54,969 nucleotides of DNA from Cylindrodendrum hubeiense (taxonomy: Eukaryota; Ascomycota; Sordariomycetes; Hypocreales; Nectriaceae), in NCBI GenBank assembly GCA_014621425.1, contig JAANBB010000275.1, forward strand, positions 1 to 54,969. The letters are read 5' to 3'. Shown here piece after piece: positions 1 through 13,166 of the stretch. Made by a program: the position numbers and the translations under genes. The notes under the pieces were generated by a model. That model was not told the origin of the DNA. It ran no database searches and worked only from the letters and a program-made list of their open reading frames with translations. Within the stretch, counting starts at the first letter, position 1, and each line of letters begins with the position of its first letter.

Positions 1-119
1 TTCGCTCGCTCCCCCGCCCAAGTCCAGCCCACGCCTCTGCGGGGCATCTCGCATCGCCTCCCGTCACCACCGTCACCACCCTCTCCCAATCGCCGACCCG
101 ACACAACGAACGCCTCAAG

Positions 120-1459
120 ATGGACGCTGCCGCCCGTCAACAACCACAGCAGCCCCAGGTCCAGCCTTGTAGATACAAGGTCGGCAAGACCCTGGGAGCA
201 GGCTCCTACTCTGTCGTCAAGGAGTGCGTCCACATCGACACCGGCCGCTACTATGCCGCCAAGGTCATCAACAAACGCCTGATGGCTGGCCGAGAACACA
301 TGGTACGCCTCGCCTGTACACTTTCATCTGCCCTTCTACACATCTACTCCTACTTCGTATTCCCATCGCCCCCCTCCCTGGGCTAACAAGACATGGCGCA
401 AAACAGGTCCGAAATGAAATCGCCGTCCTCAAAAAGGTCTCCATGGGCCACCAGAACATCCTCACCCTCGTTGACTACTTCGAAACCATGAACAACCTCT
501 ATCTCGTCACCGATCTTGCTCTCGGCGGTGAGCTCTTCGACCGAATTTGCCGTAAGGGCTCCTACTACGAATCAGATGCCGCCGATCTCATCCGTGCTAC
601 TCTCTCCGCCGTCGCTTACCTCCACGACCACGGAATCGTCCACCGCGATCTGAAGCCCGAAAATCTCCTCTTCCGCACTCCCGAGGATAACGCAGACCTG
701 CTTATCGCCGATTTTGGCCTCTCACGAATCATGGATGAGGAACAGTTCCACGTTCTTACCACTACTTGTGGCACCCCCGGCTACATGGCCCCCGAGATTT
801 TCAAGAAGACTGGCCACGGCAAGCCCGTCGACCTCTGGGCCCTCGGTGTCATCACTTACTTCCTCTTGTGTGGTTACACCCCCTTTGACCGCGATTCCGA
901 CTTTGAAGAGATGCAGGCCATTCTCAATGCCGACTATAGCTTCACCCCGATTGAGTACTGGCGGGGTGTCTCAGACCACGCCAAGGACTTCATCCGAAGA
1001 TGCCTGACCATTGATTCCGCCAAGCGCATCACTGCCCACGAGGCCCTCCAACACCCCTTCGTCGCCGGATTCCTCAACGGCGAGGGTGAGAGCCAGAACC
1101 TCCTGCCCAACATCAAGAAGAACTTCAACGCCCGCCGGACGTTGCATGCCGCTATCGACACTGTTCGCGCCATCAACAAGTTGCGTGAGGCCCAGAATGG
1201 CATGATGAACGGCGCCCGTTCCAAAGAGCCTAACAGGGGAACTACCGCGGCTGCTCGTGCTCCGCATGGCCAGCCTGGAGTTCGTAAAGATGACAGCGCT
1301 ATCTCCATGAGCAAGGACAGCGGCTACGCAACACAGAGTGAAGGGGACGTAGTGATGGGCAACACTGGTGTTCCATCGGCGCTACAGCCTGGCAACAATG
1401 GCAACCGTGTCGTCGAGACGAGCAAGGGACTCTGGTCTGTCCCAACACAGAGACAATAG
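120..1459 (+). CDS. cmk1: Calcium/calmodulin-dependent protein kinase (CaMK I/II type)
   Basis: Ser/Thr kinase predicted to act in the cytosol downstream of Ca2+/calmodulin. There are two exons, 120-302 and 407-1459. The 104-bp intron begins GTACGC, ends AAACAG and has a GCTAAC branch site near 381-386. The product is 411 aa. Seen: glycine loop LGAGSYSVV (25-33), ATP-binding Lys48 in AAKV, catalytic loop HRDLKPEN (140-147), DFG (163-165), activation loop with Thr179-181 followed by GTPGYMAPE (183-191), and a basic amphipathic stretch NIKKNFNARRT...AINKLR (about 296-322). That stretch is the usual autoinhibitory/calmodulin-binding segment of this family. The Thr of the activation loop is where an upstream CaMK kinase would act, as known for the family. 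The C-terminal 85 residues are low-complexity. The ATG is the first in the transcript-like leader and sits in a good context (CAAGATGG). Family assignment is secure; the symbol follows the fungal CMK naming. Confidence 0.95.
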
Positions 1460-3198
1460 GCGAATAATGGACAATCGATTGCTTAGGCCATACGGTGACG
1501 ATTACGGGTACTCCGACGACGGTACTCGACGAGTGACGAACGACGGGCTCACGATAGAGGAGGTTGACGCTCGTGCTTCGGGTTGGAAAAGATGTGGTAT
1601 GCTAGGATGTAAGACCACGGCGAGGGAAACGGGGCGAGTAGGCAATTGTTGATCTATGGGAGACTGGCACGATTTCTGAACATTTTCTCCTTTACTTGTG
1701 CTCTATTTCCTCTCCCACACACCAACGGGGCACGAAGCTGGCCGGCAGCTGGACGAGGGTTGGACGGACGGCAGGATCGCTGTTCTATACCTGATGGGGT
1801 GTTTAAGTGAGGATCTTCAGGTTTTCACAAGAACAGATCTGGCATGGCAATGTTTTGTTTCCATATTTCTTTGGTCCTCTATTCTCGTCATTTTCATATC
1901 TTAGTCCCCGACGATTTCTTTTTTTGGAGTAGATACCAGCGACACCAGCCAAATATAGCGAGGCACCAGGGCGTTCCAGACGAAGAGTGTCTTATTTCTC
2001 CCCTGACTGCGCTCTCCTTCATACTTGAGTATAGCGTGATATAAATGATGTCCCGGAGGCATTGCGACGACATTGACTAGTAGCGCACGCACGTGGATTC
2101 ATTCGTACGCTTCCTCATCAAGACATGGTATAATGACTTCAGGCTACGAACCCTTGAATATGTTACTATGGGCCTCGTATTCAATATCATCCAATATATC
2201 AAAGCGGTACAGTAATTGCAAACAACAGGAACATACCCTTATACCTATACCAGTGGTGGGAGACACAGCAAGAATGACAGTATATGTATTTACTGTGCGT
2301 TGTCTTTGTCTTGAGCTCTCAACCCAACCCTTATGACTTAATTTAACCTTGCTACCGATGGCTATGGAAGAAGTTAATAAGTCCAGTGAAGGGGGAATCC
2401 ATTTCCGTGAAAAACATATCAAACCACATAATCCCGGACTTGGCCGTCTTCACCCTCATGAGGCAGTCAAGGAAGGCTCATTCGACTGGTAATAGAGGTC
2501 TTCTTGAGAGAATGAGATAGTTGTTGAGTTGGATACCAAACCAATTTGGTAGGTAGGTTATCACGCAAGTCGATTTCACAAGGGACGGACCATTTAGTTA
2601 TTGACAGATCATTTATCTGTTTTTCATCCTCTCTAACCCCTGATGTCTAGCGAGTGGTATCTTTGGTTATTTCATTTCCTTCTCCAATGCTGTTTGCCTC
2701 CTTGCAATTGCATTTTCAAATTCAACTCGGGAGGCAGTGAGCCAATCCCGATTCATCCCCATCAAGAGGGCATTTGGTTCCCCTTAATCTTCCAGACGAG
2801 CTCAATAACGAGTGTCTCAGTGCATGATTGTCTTCCCCTTTCATGCGCGAATTATCCTCCGCTGCTTTGTATACATTACTCTATCGATTCCCCGTCATCC
2901 TTCCAGGGTTATATGCATTATTGGGACATCAAGGAGGATGTCCCCAATTCCCATTATTACAATATCCGTCCCTCTGACGGCCCGGCGTCAGAATCCAGTT
3001 TCTGTCGTAAAACACCGAGTTGCGCCTAGTCGCTGTGCCAATGAATGCCAAAGATGTAAAAAAAAAAAATATGTGACGTCGAAAATTAATTAGGGTGATT
3101 GGGTATGTTGGATGAATTCGTAAATCTCCCGACACAAAGTGTGCCGAAGGAGGTTGGTGGATACGGTCGACAAGGTGCGTGTGTTCGGATCGAGTCGG
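1460..3198. other. Intergenic region between convergent kinase and AUR1 genes
   Basis: This is the 3' flank of both neighbours, which converge here. Reading frames are short and carry no recognisable domain. There is an A-rich run near 3057-3068 and otherwise ordinary mixed sequence. It probably holds the two 3' UTRs; no terminator-like or RNA gene signal is recognised. Confidence 0.6.
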
Positions 3199-4627
3199 TT
3201 ACCGTCCCACAACAACTTCGCTCAGATCGACGTCTCGAGGGGGTGTGTTGCCGTCCCAGAGTTGGGTGTTATCCATGTCCATTAACATCCCGGGGATAGC
3301 CTCTTCAGAGAGTGTTGGGCTTAGGGTTCCGCTGGTGGAGCTGCAGCTGGAAGTGCTTCCGACAGTCCAGCCGTCGCTCGAGTCGGCCCTGCGGCGATCC
3401 AACAGACCGAGACCGAAGTACTCGCCGTACTCCTCATCAGAGACCTTCTGGCGGTCGCCGTACTCGACAAAGTCGTAATCCCATCGGGTCATGTTGTCCT
3501 CCTGGTGTTGGGGTAACCATCGCGCCTTGGCTACGTAGAAGAAGCTTGCGGCGATTAGGCCTCCACAGACCAGGTCAATTGCATAGTGGTGGCTGAGATA
3601 CATTGTCGCCCACCAAACCCAACCAGCGTACATGATGAAGAAGGTTCGGAATTGAGGGAAGCAGTGGGACATGAAAAGGGCCTCGAGAACGGCGTTGGCG
3701 GCGTGAAGCGAGGGGAATGCACCGAACGGCAGCGGCGCACTTGTGAAGTTGGTTGTGTAGAGATCAATTCCGAAAATCTTGTCAATACGAGCTAGACCGG
3801 CGGGGGATCCGGGCATGCCATAGGCAGCCGGAACAAGGCCGTGCTCGTTCTCATACCAGGGTGGCGTGCAAGGGAAGAGGATCTGAATGGTGACACCGAG
3901 TATGCTCATCCAGCCAAAGGTTCGGGCGAAGACGGGGGTCGAGCCCGGGGCGCCGAAGATGAAGATGATTAGGGAGCAGACGACGGGGGCACCGAAGTGC
4001 ATTATGCCGTAGGGGAGCCAGGCGAGGATGTCGAGAACGGGATGCTGGTGGGCGGAGAGGATGTTGGAGAGGTTGGCGCCGTAAAGGACGTTCTCCAGAG
4101 CGGGAAGCACGCGAACCCAGATATGGGGGCGGTAATCATAGGGGATAAATCTGGAACGCGTTAGGGAGCCGAGCAAATGGGGTTGGAGATAACAGGGGAA
4201 AAGCTTACCGACTGCAAAAGAAATAGAGCAACCAAATCCAAATCATCGATGAGGGGAGGAAGAACTGTCGAGTGGCAGGCATGAAGAGCACCCAGACACC
4301 GACCAGAACAGCGAGAGTTTTGACGCCGGGAGCCGGGGGGGCAACCCAGAGACAGAACAGAGCCAGCATGGCCAGGAAGACATATTGGAGATCTGACGTG
4401 CAATACTTGTGTCTCTGGAGATCGCGGATGCCGTCCCAAGCATTGAAGGAGGTCTTCAAGGTGGTAATGTCGTCGACACCAGGGTGCGCCCTTGACTTTG
4501 ACTTGCTGCGCCGGCGGCCAATTCCATATCGATGGGGAATGGTGTTGAGGAAGGGCAAGTTGAGGTGCTCAGGCCAGAGGAGCTGTAGCTTGGGCTTGCC
4601 CGAGAGGGTGGCAGAAAAGTCGTTCAT
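3199..4627 (-). CDS. AUR1: Inositol phosphorylceramide synthase catalytic subunit (AUR1 family)
   Basis: Golgi membrane enzyme that transfers phosphoinositol from phosphatidylinositol to ceramide, an essential fungal sphingolipid step and the known target of aureobasidin A. Exon 1 is 4627-4209 and exon 2 is 4150-3199. The 58-bp intron (GTAAGC...CCAG) splits an Arg codon. The product is 456 aa, near the usual family size. Several hydrophobic membrane segments are visible, for example VFLAMLALFCLWVAP and MIWIWLLYFF in exon 1. The PAP2-like active-site motifs are present: FPSLHA (about 285-290) and SHHYAID (about 326-332), which carry the two catalytic His and the Asp of this family. The C-terminal about 90 residues are hydrophilic and Ser/Thr-rich. 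The start is the ATG at 4627 (MNDF), placed where the family begins; an in-frame upstream ATG at 4741 would add 38 non-conserved residues. Very confident of the family. Confidence 0.95.
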
Positions 4628-4924
4628 GATCGCCGTGGGATTCGAGGTCGAGAGGGTGGCGTCGTGGGACAAAGAGCAGCAGGGAGAAGTCGTAGGTCGT
4701 GTGGTAGAAGTTTTCGTCGATGACCCAATAGCAATACCCAAATGTTACCGCATAATCCAAGTAACCTTAACCTAGTCACGACGATTTCACGAGCTTCGGG
4801 AAGTCGGATGGTCGGAGAGTCGGCTGGAAGCAGTCGCCGTCGGAGCAGTCGGCCAGGAAGGGGGAGATGAGGCAGCACGCGACACGACGCTACACAGAGA
4901 CGATGTGAAGCTGGTGGACTCCGA

Positions 4925-5060
4925 AGCCGCGAGGGAGAGATATGTGAGAGGTGGAGGTGAAGGAGGTGAGAAGGAGGAGGGAGAGGGAAGAGGACATAAG
5001 CGGGAGAGGTTGAGGAGGAGTCGAGGTAGTAAAGAGTGCGAGGGGAGGGAGGGATGAGGA
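4925..5060 (-). promoter_or_regulatory. Pyrimidine-rich tract upstream of AUR1
   Basis: On the AUR1 sense strand this stretch is almost pure C/T; the plus strand is correspondingly G/A. It lies about 300-430 bp upstream of the AUR1 start codon. CT tracts of this kind commonly lie at or just upstream of transcription starts of strongly expressed fungal genes, so it is probably core promoter or 5' UTR. No TATA box was identified with confidence. Confidence 0.45.
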
Positions 5061-7652
5061 TGATGACGAGGTGCAGGACGTGGTGCAGAAGGGGCGGCTT
5101 GGGCGCACTGGTGCTTTTGTTGCTTGCGGCGCAGGCTTTGCTCGCTCCCGGCTGCTCGCTATTACACGGACAACACGGACCCCACGGATACTCGCCCTCG
5201 GACTCGCAGCAGGGCCGTACGGCACCTACAACGCTGCAGCGACAGGGCAGCAGCGAGGACACACGACCGCCAGCAGCAGGGGGACAGCGCTAAGCCATAC
5301 CAGTGCTACCACCCTAAGCCACGGCGATTTTTGCAGGGCTTCGGGCTGCTGCAGGGCCTGGCGGCCAGGGAGCGACGGCCCATCACCCACAGTTCACCGA
5401 TCAGGATCACGGCTAGTGGCTGATGCTGATGGGACGGCCCCGGATGCTGCGGGAAGAGTAGCGGGTACAAGGGGCCCAAGTACCCTCTCACTGGCCACCA
5501 GGACCGTCTGCGAAATTGCGCTGGGTCGGGCGCCTAGCCTGATTGGAGCCTCCGTCACGGCTCTAGCCTGGTCTCTGACGGCCGCGGATTGCAGTGACGG
5601 CCTTTGACGGGGCGCCGGGAGCCAGTCACAGAGGCGGACTCCGAAGAGTCGCGTGTGTCCGCTCGCGTGCAGCTGCTTGTTGCGTGCTGACACATCCCAT
5701 ATTTCCGCTCAGCTCCCTCCGGAGTTGGCGGAGGCACGGAGTTTGAGCAAGCCCGACGCCGGCGAATTACCGTAATTTCCTGGCAGCGTGCGCTAAGACG
5801 CCGCTGCGGCCATTGTCGCGTGAGAGCAGGCCTGGCTTGGCCTGACGGGACGGACGCCTAGATGACGACCAGGCTGTTAGCTGAACAGCCTCGACGAGGC
5901 GGAGGTCCGCATCGGCGCGGGCGGGCGGACATACTACGTGGTAACACACGCATCCTGACGGAGGATACGAAATACGTTTCCAGCCCGACAAGCCTGTTCA
6001 TTTCTTTTATTTCCACTGAAATGAATCGCTCCATGAGGCGACGAAGTGGTTGTGGGCGATTGAGCAAGCGGGAGGCAGCCCATCGATCCCTGCCCCATTG
6101 CCTTACATGCCAATGTACTACGTAGTCGGGCCTCACCTAAGCACCTAAGCGAGCAATTCCTCTTGGTTGTCTCGCTGGCATTTTGACCCGCGCAAGCAGG
6201 CCAAAGCAGGGCAAGCAGGCAGCAGGCAGGCATGTCGACAGTTGAGGTTGCTGCTTCTGCGACCGATGCTGCTGCTGCTGCTGCACTCAAGACCAGGGCA
6301 AGATCATCCCAAGGCGCAGCGCACGCCGAGTGAATTAGTGCTTGACTGTCGGGGCTGTTGGTGCTTGTGCGCAAGGCGAGCCATCCACCGTGTAAGATTA
6401 GAGGGGGATTTGGCGACGTGGATAGTCCGTTCATCCATCTCCCCGAGCGGGACTCCATCTCTTACCTCAGCACCCAATCCCAAACTCCCACGAGATGAAT
6501 GGGATGGACGAGAGACCAGGAAGGATCATCTTTGCATCCGTCCGCCTCGTCCTCTTGACTGCGGTTGTTTCTGCCGACGTCACCAACCGCAGTCTGCAGT
6601 CTGCACAGCCGCGGCTTTCTGTAACAGAAGACCCTTGTCCAGCTGGGCTCAGTCACAGCGTTCATAACTGTGGCACAGCAGGGACGGATCTAGCACAGCC
6701 ACGTCGATGACCACGATTCGACATGGCTTGATAGAGTGTCGTAGTTACTTTGTACCAGCAGGCAAGCCACTGGATGAGACCTGGGGAAGCAAGGGAAGTC
6801 AAACCAGGTTTAATGTCTTGGGCTCCGCACAGGAAATTGATGACGATCGCCCGGGCTTAAACAGCAGACAAATGATAGTGACAGCCCACAGCAACAGCAG
6901 ATGACTGAACCGAGGAAATGCGCCGTGTACGCGGAAAGTCCGAGGAGCATGGCGACACACAATGGCCGGGACAAGGCGAAGCGAGGCAAGATGGCTGACC
7001 TTGCCGAGAGACCCTGAGATACTACGTACGGCCGAAGGCACTGCGAGGCATGGACACCGAGGCACAGCAAATCTTACCAAGGACATGACAATTTACCTGC
7101 ACAATTTGCCAGCACAAACAACAACGTCCGCGGCCCTATAGATGGGGTCGGGCAGCACGAACAAGGCGAGACGGATTGTCGGCGCCGACACAGCGAGCGC
7201 GGATGCGCGAGACGCTTCAAACTCCGGCGGCCAACACCGACCTACGGGGAGACTCGTTATAGCGAGGAGCCTCCCACAGTTTAGGTGCGTGCCGCCCAGC
7301 AACGAACTGCGCGCAAGGTAACTCTCCGATGGATACGCGGGTCTCCACCCGGACTAGATGAATGATGACGATGACGATGCGGTCGCGAAAGAAAAAAGCC
7401 AATGGCCCCACTGGCAAAGTTTCACAGCCAGCAGAGAGCGAATGGCAGCTGAGAGCAGCGGAGCCCTGGTGCTGGGGCCAATGCATCTCTGCAAAGTCCG
7501 CTGCGAAGGGCCAAGGAACAGCCAAGCCAAAGGTACTTGGGGTACTTGGGCCTGAGGTACCCTCGTCGCCGAAGGGCAGCGACGAGGTGGAATGCTCTCA
7601 CCCATGGAATGGCTGCGGTTTTCTCCCTCGCTTTCGCTCACGCGCCACCTTG

Positions 7653-7697
7653 CCTTGCACCTACCTTGCACCTACCTTGCACCTTGCACCTTGCACC
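7653..7697. repeat. CCTTGCACCTA / CCTTGCA simple tandem repeat
   Basis: Two 11-bp units (CCTTGCACCTA) are followed by shorter CCTTGCA-type units, about 45 bp in all. It lies in the gene-poor region; no function is evident. Confidence 0.7.
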
Positions 7698-8257
7698 AAA
7701 CGACCCCTCCACACCCTCGTCCCAAATTGCTCCACTCCACATCCTGGGCCGCACGAGATGGCGCTTCGTGGGGTGGGATGCGCCGCTTCGGGGAGCGTCA
7801 AATCGTGTCTCACATGTACCTCTCGCGCAAAGCTCCCGCCGCGAGATACATGGCAGCGTCTGAGCTGCACCTCGCAACAGCTAGGGTCAGCTTCACCATG
7901 GCCGTCCCATGGCATTCACAACCCGGCCCCGGCGGACTGAGCACGGGGCATCATCCACAGAACGGGTAGCAACGAGCAACCGGCAGCCGGCAGCACGCCC
8001 CAAGGCCAACCCTATCCCACCACATCACCACCAACGAGCCACCATCGACGAGCCACCACCAACGAGTCACCACCACCGAGTCCAAATAAGATGACAATCT
8101 TGTGTGTGCTGACCGGATCGTCCTCTTGCCAACTGGCTCTGCTCAGCCCTGTTCGTCTCAGCCCCGGGCCTATTGTGCGCCCCAATGTGCATACGTATCA
8201 CCCACTGAAGTCCTGTTCCTTACCAACATCGTTGACGATTTGAGCAACGGCCGAGGC

Positions 8258-8309
8258 GCATCCCGCATCCCGCATCCCACATCCCCAGTCTCCAGTCTCC
8301 AGTCCCCAG
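8258..8309. repeat. GCATCCC and CAGTCTC simple tandem repeats
   Basis: Three GCATCCC-type units run directly into three CAGTCTC-type units (7-bp periodicity throughout). This is replication-slippage type sequence in non-coding DNA. Confidence 0.65.
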
Positions 8310-8534
8310 AGTTCCTGTTCGCCATTGCAATCCATCCAAACCAATCCGTCTCGCACGCATGTTGGAGCGTACGTGGTCCGGCTGCGTGTGCCTAATCCGT
8401 TTCTCAGGGGACACGCACACAGCAGGGGTCATGGCGACCCACGAAACGTCCTGCTGGCAAATCCCCCGGTCCATCCGGAAGCAACGGACTCCTTGCTTCT
8501 CGTTGCGACGCTGTCCTCGACGGCGTCGCTGATT

Positions 8535-8558
8535 CCATTGCCATTGCCATTGCCATTG
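8535..8558. repeat. (CCATTG)4 microsatellite
   Basis: Four perfect 6-bp units. It lies in the gene-poor region and is a likely length-polymorphic marker. Confidence 0.8.
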
Positions 8559-11500
8559 CACAATGGTGAGCTAGCTTGCTAGTTTGTTCTCCGGGTCGAG
8601 TCGTCAACAGTCTTTATCGGTCGGTGACGTCGTTGTCTCCGTTCCAGCACGGGCGCGTCGGATTGCTGTTAGCCCCGACGCCGACTGTGCATGCTAGCAG
8701 CTAAGATATGAGATTCCCGGTGGGTTGCTATGTAATGCCGACCATGCAAAGCGATGGGTGCGAAGCGCGCGCTGAAGCGAGGGATCCGAGGGTGGATCCT
8801 GGCGCACGACCTGGCTGGGCAACGGCTTTGGGGGCTTCAGCACAAACAGTATAGACTGGTGGATGTCCGCAACAGAGGTAGCACGAGAAACAGGGATTGA
8901 TAAGATGGGAGGGTTGCTTTCAAACTCTCACAGGGATGCGAAACCCATTGCGCCTGTCGAGACTCAAGTCTTTGATGGAGCCTGGCAAGTGTCTATTCTC
9001 GCGTGTCTCGGTCTTGTTCCTCGGTCTTGATCCTCGGCTGATGCTAAATTGTCGGCCGCCCAAGCTGGCATTCCACTACGTGCATTGTGGATGCACGGGT
9101 GCTTACGAGGGTATCCATGGTGCCCTTGAATCAACGTCATCCTTTATCGGCGACCGCAGGCCCCGCGCGCGACCTTGCCACCATCCAAGTTCCCAAGATT
9201 TGGTCTTGGTCATAGCCGGGCGCAAGGCTCCAGTGGAGGCTCCAGTGGTTAACACCTAAGTATGAGCGGCGACGCTAGCCTCGAAGCCCCCTGGCGCCAT
9301 TTGGCTCTCTGTAACTTGACGATCCGATGAGATGAGTGTGGATTGGCCCGCGCCATGTCCCTGCCTGGCCAGCCCGAGCATCTGGCTTGCATGACCCCTG
9401 GACCTCGACTGCGAAATCTCGGTGCAAGAAATTGAGTGTATCCATCCCTGATTCTCTCATTAACGGCAATCACGAGGAAACTAGGCGAAAGGAGACAGGA
9501 CGACAAGGACGCGACGTGCTCTCTTGAAGATGTTACATGTTACAGCGGACGGCAGTCAGCACGGCGCCAACGTGTCGTCGCATCCGACCCGGCACTTGCT
9601 GATGGTGAGCATACATAGCACGCACTGAGCATACGGCGCTTGTAGCCAGCGCGGTCCAATCCTTCACCATTGGTCATGCTGCAATGCGACGGCACTAGCT
9701 CGTCGACAGCCTCTTCCTTCCGATCTGGCACGGCGCATATCTTTGGTGTGAGAGATTGTGCACTGACGTTGGTTGTAGTGTACATCTGCACACCGACTAG
9801 CACTCTAGTACACCTTGGTGTTTGTGCTTGGTGGCTGGTGGCTGGAACAAGCTGGCAGCCGGCCGCGTGTGGTGGCCACCATCACCATGTTGTTGTGTGT
9901 CGTGTGCCGCGCTGCAACAGAACAGGGTCACACCGTTATTCAGCGGCAGTAGCCCAAGGCACACGCTAAGTTGCCGTCTTGGAGAGTGTGTTCCAGACCG
10001 CAACCACTGGACAGTATCAGCCCTTCGTGACGCAACCTTGGCACCAACACAAATCCGTAAGCATTTATTGCATGCCGACCTCCCTGCAGCGGGCTAGACG
10101 AGACATGCAAGCACACACACTCAAGGCCCAATAGCCTCGCTCCGTCTTCCAGCTCTGGCGACATCCAAGCTGCAGTCTCGTGCCCTCGTGAGCCACACCG
10201 GCGCCGCTGCGTGGCATCATAGCAGATCATAGCAGAGGCATCCCGACACCGACTCCATATCAGATCCTCAGACCTTTAAGACCACCTGGCGGCGTTCAGC
10301 CGAGGCAACCGCCTTGGCGAGCTCTCATCAGTCTCATCAGTCACACCAGCTGCATATCCGCTACGGAGTGGTGGCTGATCTTAGACAGGGTCGCAGACGC
10401 CGGATCCAGGGACTTCGCGATCACAAGGCAATGCGACTGCTTGCATCAATCAGTCATGCCGTCGTTGGGCTTCAACAAGCCATTAATTACCGTGGAACCC
10501 GCAAGCGTACCCACTCAACGGGCCCGTTTTCTTCTTTTTTTCGTGCTCTTTTCTGTCTCGGCCGATTTGGGCCTCGCCTCCCCGTCCAAATGTCCTATCG
10601 CTTCTCAGCGGAGCCCGGGGACCCATCAGAATGTAGGCCTAGAGAAAATCTTTTTTTTTCTTTCGCCTTGGCTCACTATTGCCCGTTGGTCCGTGGCCGG
10701 TAGTTTTCGGCCGGGACTTGTCGGTGTGGATGTCACTGGGACGGCCTGGTGGGATGATCAATGAGGATCGCCTTGCCCTGGTCGCCTGATGCCTCTGTGT
10801 GTCTTGTCGCCGGCCGTTCCGGGATGCAGGTCTCTGACAGCATCGCACATCGAGGCGAGTCCTGCAGGCCTCGGCAGGTGGGCTCTGCAGCAAAAAAACC
10901 GCTCGCTAGTCACGCAAGGCTTCTGTTCCACCAGGGATCGTTGTCTGTGCAACGTGAGGATATTCGGCATGAACCGCGGGTGCCTCGGCTTTTGGCTATG
11001 TGCGTGTTGCTTCTCTCCGGTCATCTAGACGGTGTGTGCTGGACGCCCACGGAGGCTTCGGACCCCTCCGGCATCCCGTCGGCTCCGGGCCTCCCGGGCT
11101 GGTCGTTGCCAACGCCATACATAGCGTCTTTGCTGGTGACTGGTTACTGCTTGCTTCTGAACATGCGAAGGTTAATCTGTTGCGTCATGCCGGAAATGTT
11201 GTGCTTGATTCAGATCTCTGGAGTGCTCATTTCCAATAGCCATGCATGAACCTCCCTATTGGATCCTCAACCCGACACGTCAACCACGTCAACCTTTCGG
11301 CGCTGTGTCCACGTAGCGCGCCATGCAGCTTCACTAAGTGTATACAGGACGGCCACATGAATTGGCCTTCGTTGAAGAATCCATGCGAACGTAATACGTA
11401 TACTGCTGTCGTCGTGGCCCTACGCCCCATAGTTTCGAGCAGCGCATGCTACTCATGCGGACGGGATCGACAAGGCTGGTCACTGCATAAGTCTGAGAGC

Positions 11501-12771
11501 GTGTGGTCGAAGCTTTAGGTTGATCCTCAGGGGGTGCTTGGTTTGACCGTCTTGTGTGAAAAGGGAATATCTATAGAAAATGTTTCTGTCCCAAGTCGTG
11601 ATCCCTTGAACCGCAATCATGGAGATTGATGATGCTTGTGTGGTGTTGAGCATAGTGAAGCTTGCCTATGATGAGTTTGCTCATTAACTAGTAACATGAT
11701 GCGTACATGATGCGTACATCGACTTTGAATACATGAGTGAAGTGTCAAAGTGATAGAGAGGAAGCTTTCGTCCGGTCAGCATAGTGCAAAGTCCCAAAAG
11801 GAATTACTTCATCTCGTTCGCTCACACCCCCCATGCCCACAGTCTAAACTCTCACATCAGCACCCCATCTCGACAAATCTCATTCCATGTTACACAAGTC
11901 TTCCCATATCCCATCCCAAGCCCAACCCCCACGCCCTAGTGAGTCTCTCAGCCTCACTCACAACGGCCCAATCCAAATCCGGGGCGCAAGGGACCTCCCC
12001 CCCCTTGACTTGGCAAAAAAATTAAAAATAAGCCCATGCTATTCTTACCTGGACAACGTGCCAGACCGCGAAAACCACTGGCATGCGGGAGGGGGCACGT
12101 CATCGGGATGGTGGTGGAGACTTTAGCTAAACGTCGCGAGTGAAGTCTATGTGAGGTTTGCACATGTTAGTAAAGCCACAGAGCTGAGCTAGCGAAACTC
12201 TACCCCGGGACTCGGGACTGCGGTTGTTTTGAACGGAGGGAGATATGTTTTCATCATTCCTACGACAGTGTCGCCATTCGCAGGCATGTTGTGTCCCAGT
12301 TATCAAGTAGCAGGTTGAGACAAAATAACGAACGAGGGGCACAAATACCAACAACAAGGACATCATCTCCTTGGGTTTCTTTATTCAACGACATGGAAGA
12401 TGTACCTTTGCTACATTGACGGTACCTGAGACCTTTAGTGTAAGGCCGAGCTTGGAAATCTGGGTGTCACTACTGGCCTTTAAGAGCGTGTGTGGACGAA
12501 CAGGCTCAACAGGCATCTCGTCTTCTTTACACCGACGAAGGGCCTGGATTAAAACGGGAAACTCGAAGGCAGCCTTGCGTTTGCACCTATGAGTTATCGA
12601 CCTCTAGTCTAAGACCTCTAGTTTCGAATATTGGAGAGAGTACAGAGACGTGGGCACGAAATGGAAGGGGTTGAGTGCCTTCCTGGAGTAACATGTTCAC
12701 TTCAAGTGCAAGAGGAAAGGGTTACCAAATGTAGTTCCATGAACGACGGTGTGTACTCAGACAATTGACTA

Positions 12772-13076
12772 TCATAATATATACTCATTCGTTTCAACTA
12801 CCACCTCGGCGACGTCCAAGCCATATACACGTCCTGGACTGAGGAACCAAGCAAGCACTTCCTTGGCCGTCTCATCCTCCCGAAAATCACCACCAACGCC
12901 ATGCCGCCGTATCCGAGAGACTACGTGTCTCGCCGCGGTATCAAAGCACCAGAATCGTATCGAGTCAAGCAAGAAAAGAGAATATGCGCGTTGCCTTCGG
13001 CTTTCAACGCGACTGCCAGCTGTGTCTTTGAGAGAGCCTTTTCCAGAAGATGTATGTCAGACTAAACCACACACGC
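12772..13076 (-). pseudogene. Possible orphan 3' exon or gene fragment downstream of RPA34.5
   Basis: On the minus strand a frame stays open from just after a stop codon near 13076 to a stop at 12772. It encodes about 100 residues with fairly protein-like composition, including FWCFDTAARHVVSRIRR and a hydrophobic, acidic end GLDVAEVVVETNEYIL. There is no ATG in the frame, and I found no clear acceptor or upstream exon. It lies immediately 3' of RPA34.5 on the same strand, so it may simply be RPA34.5 3' UTR that happens to be open. I do not recognise a family. Low confidence. Confidence 0.2.
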
Positions 13077-13166
13077 ATGACGCAATGTCATGTTTCAGAA
13101 GACGTGATAGAGCAATTATCTCCTGCCATTGTAGAAAAAGGATGTGTAAGATGTGTTGAAGGGCTT

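Larger units (their letters stand above)
4628..13166. other. Gene-poor region of about 8.5 kb upstream of AUR1
   Basis: No reading frame here shows a recognisable domain, a credible exon chain or protein-like composition, apart from the doubtful 3' fragment at 12772-13076. It contains the AUR1 promoter/leader (about 4628-5300). Small simple repeats lie at 7653-7697, 8258-8309 and 8535-8558. There is a 12-bp direct repeat at 9226-9249 and an 11-bp one (ACATGATGCGT) at 11694-11715. Short frames on both strands look like chance openings in GC-rich DNA. It could hold long regulatory sequence, non-coding transcripts or taxon-specific genes that I cannot recognise. Confidence 0.5.
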
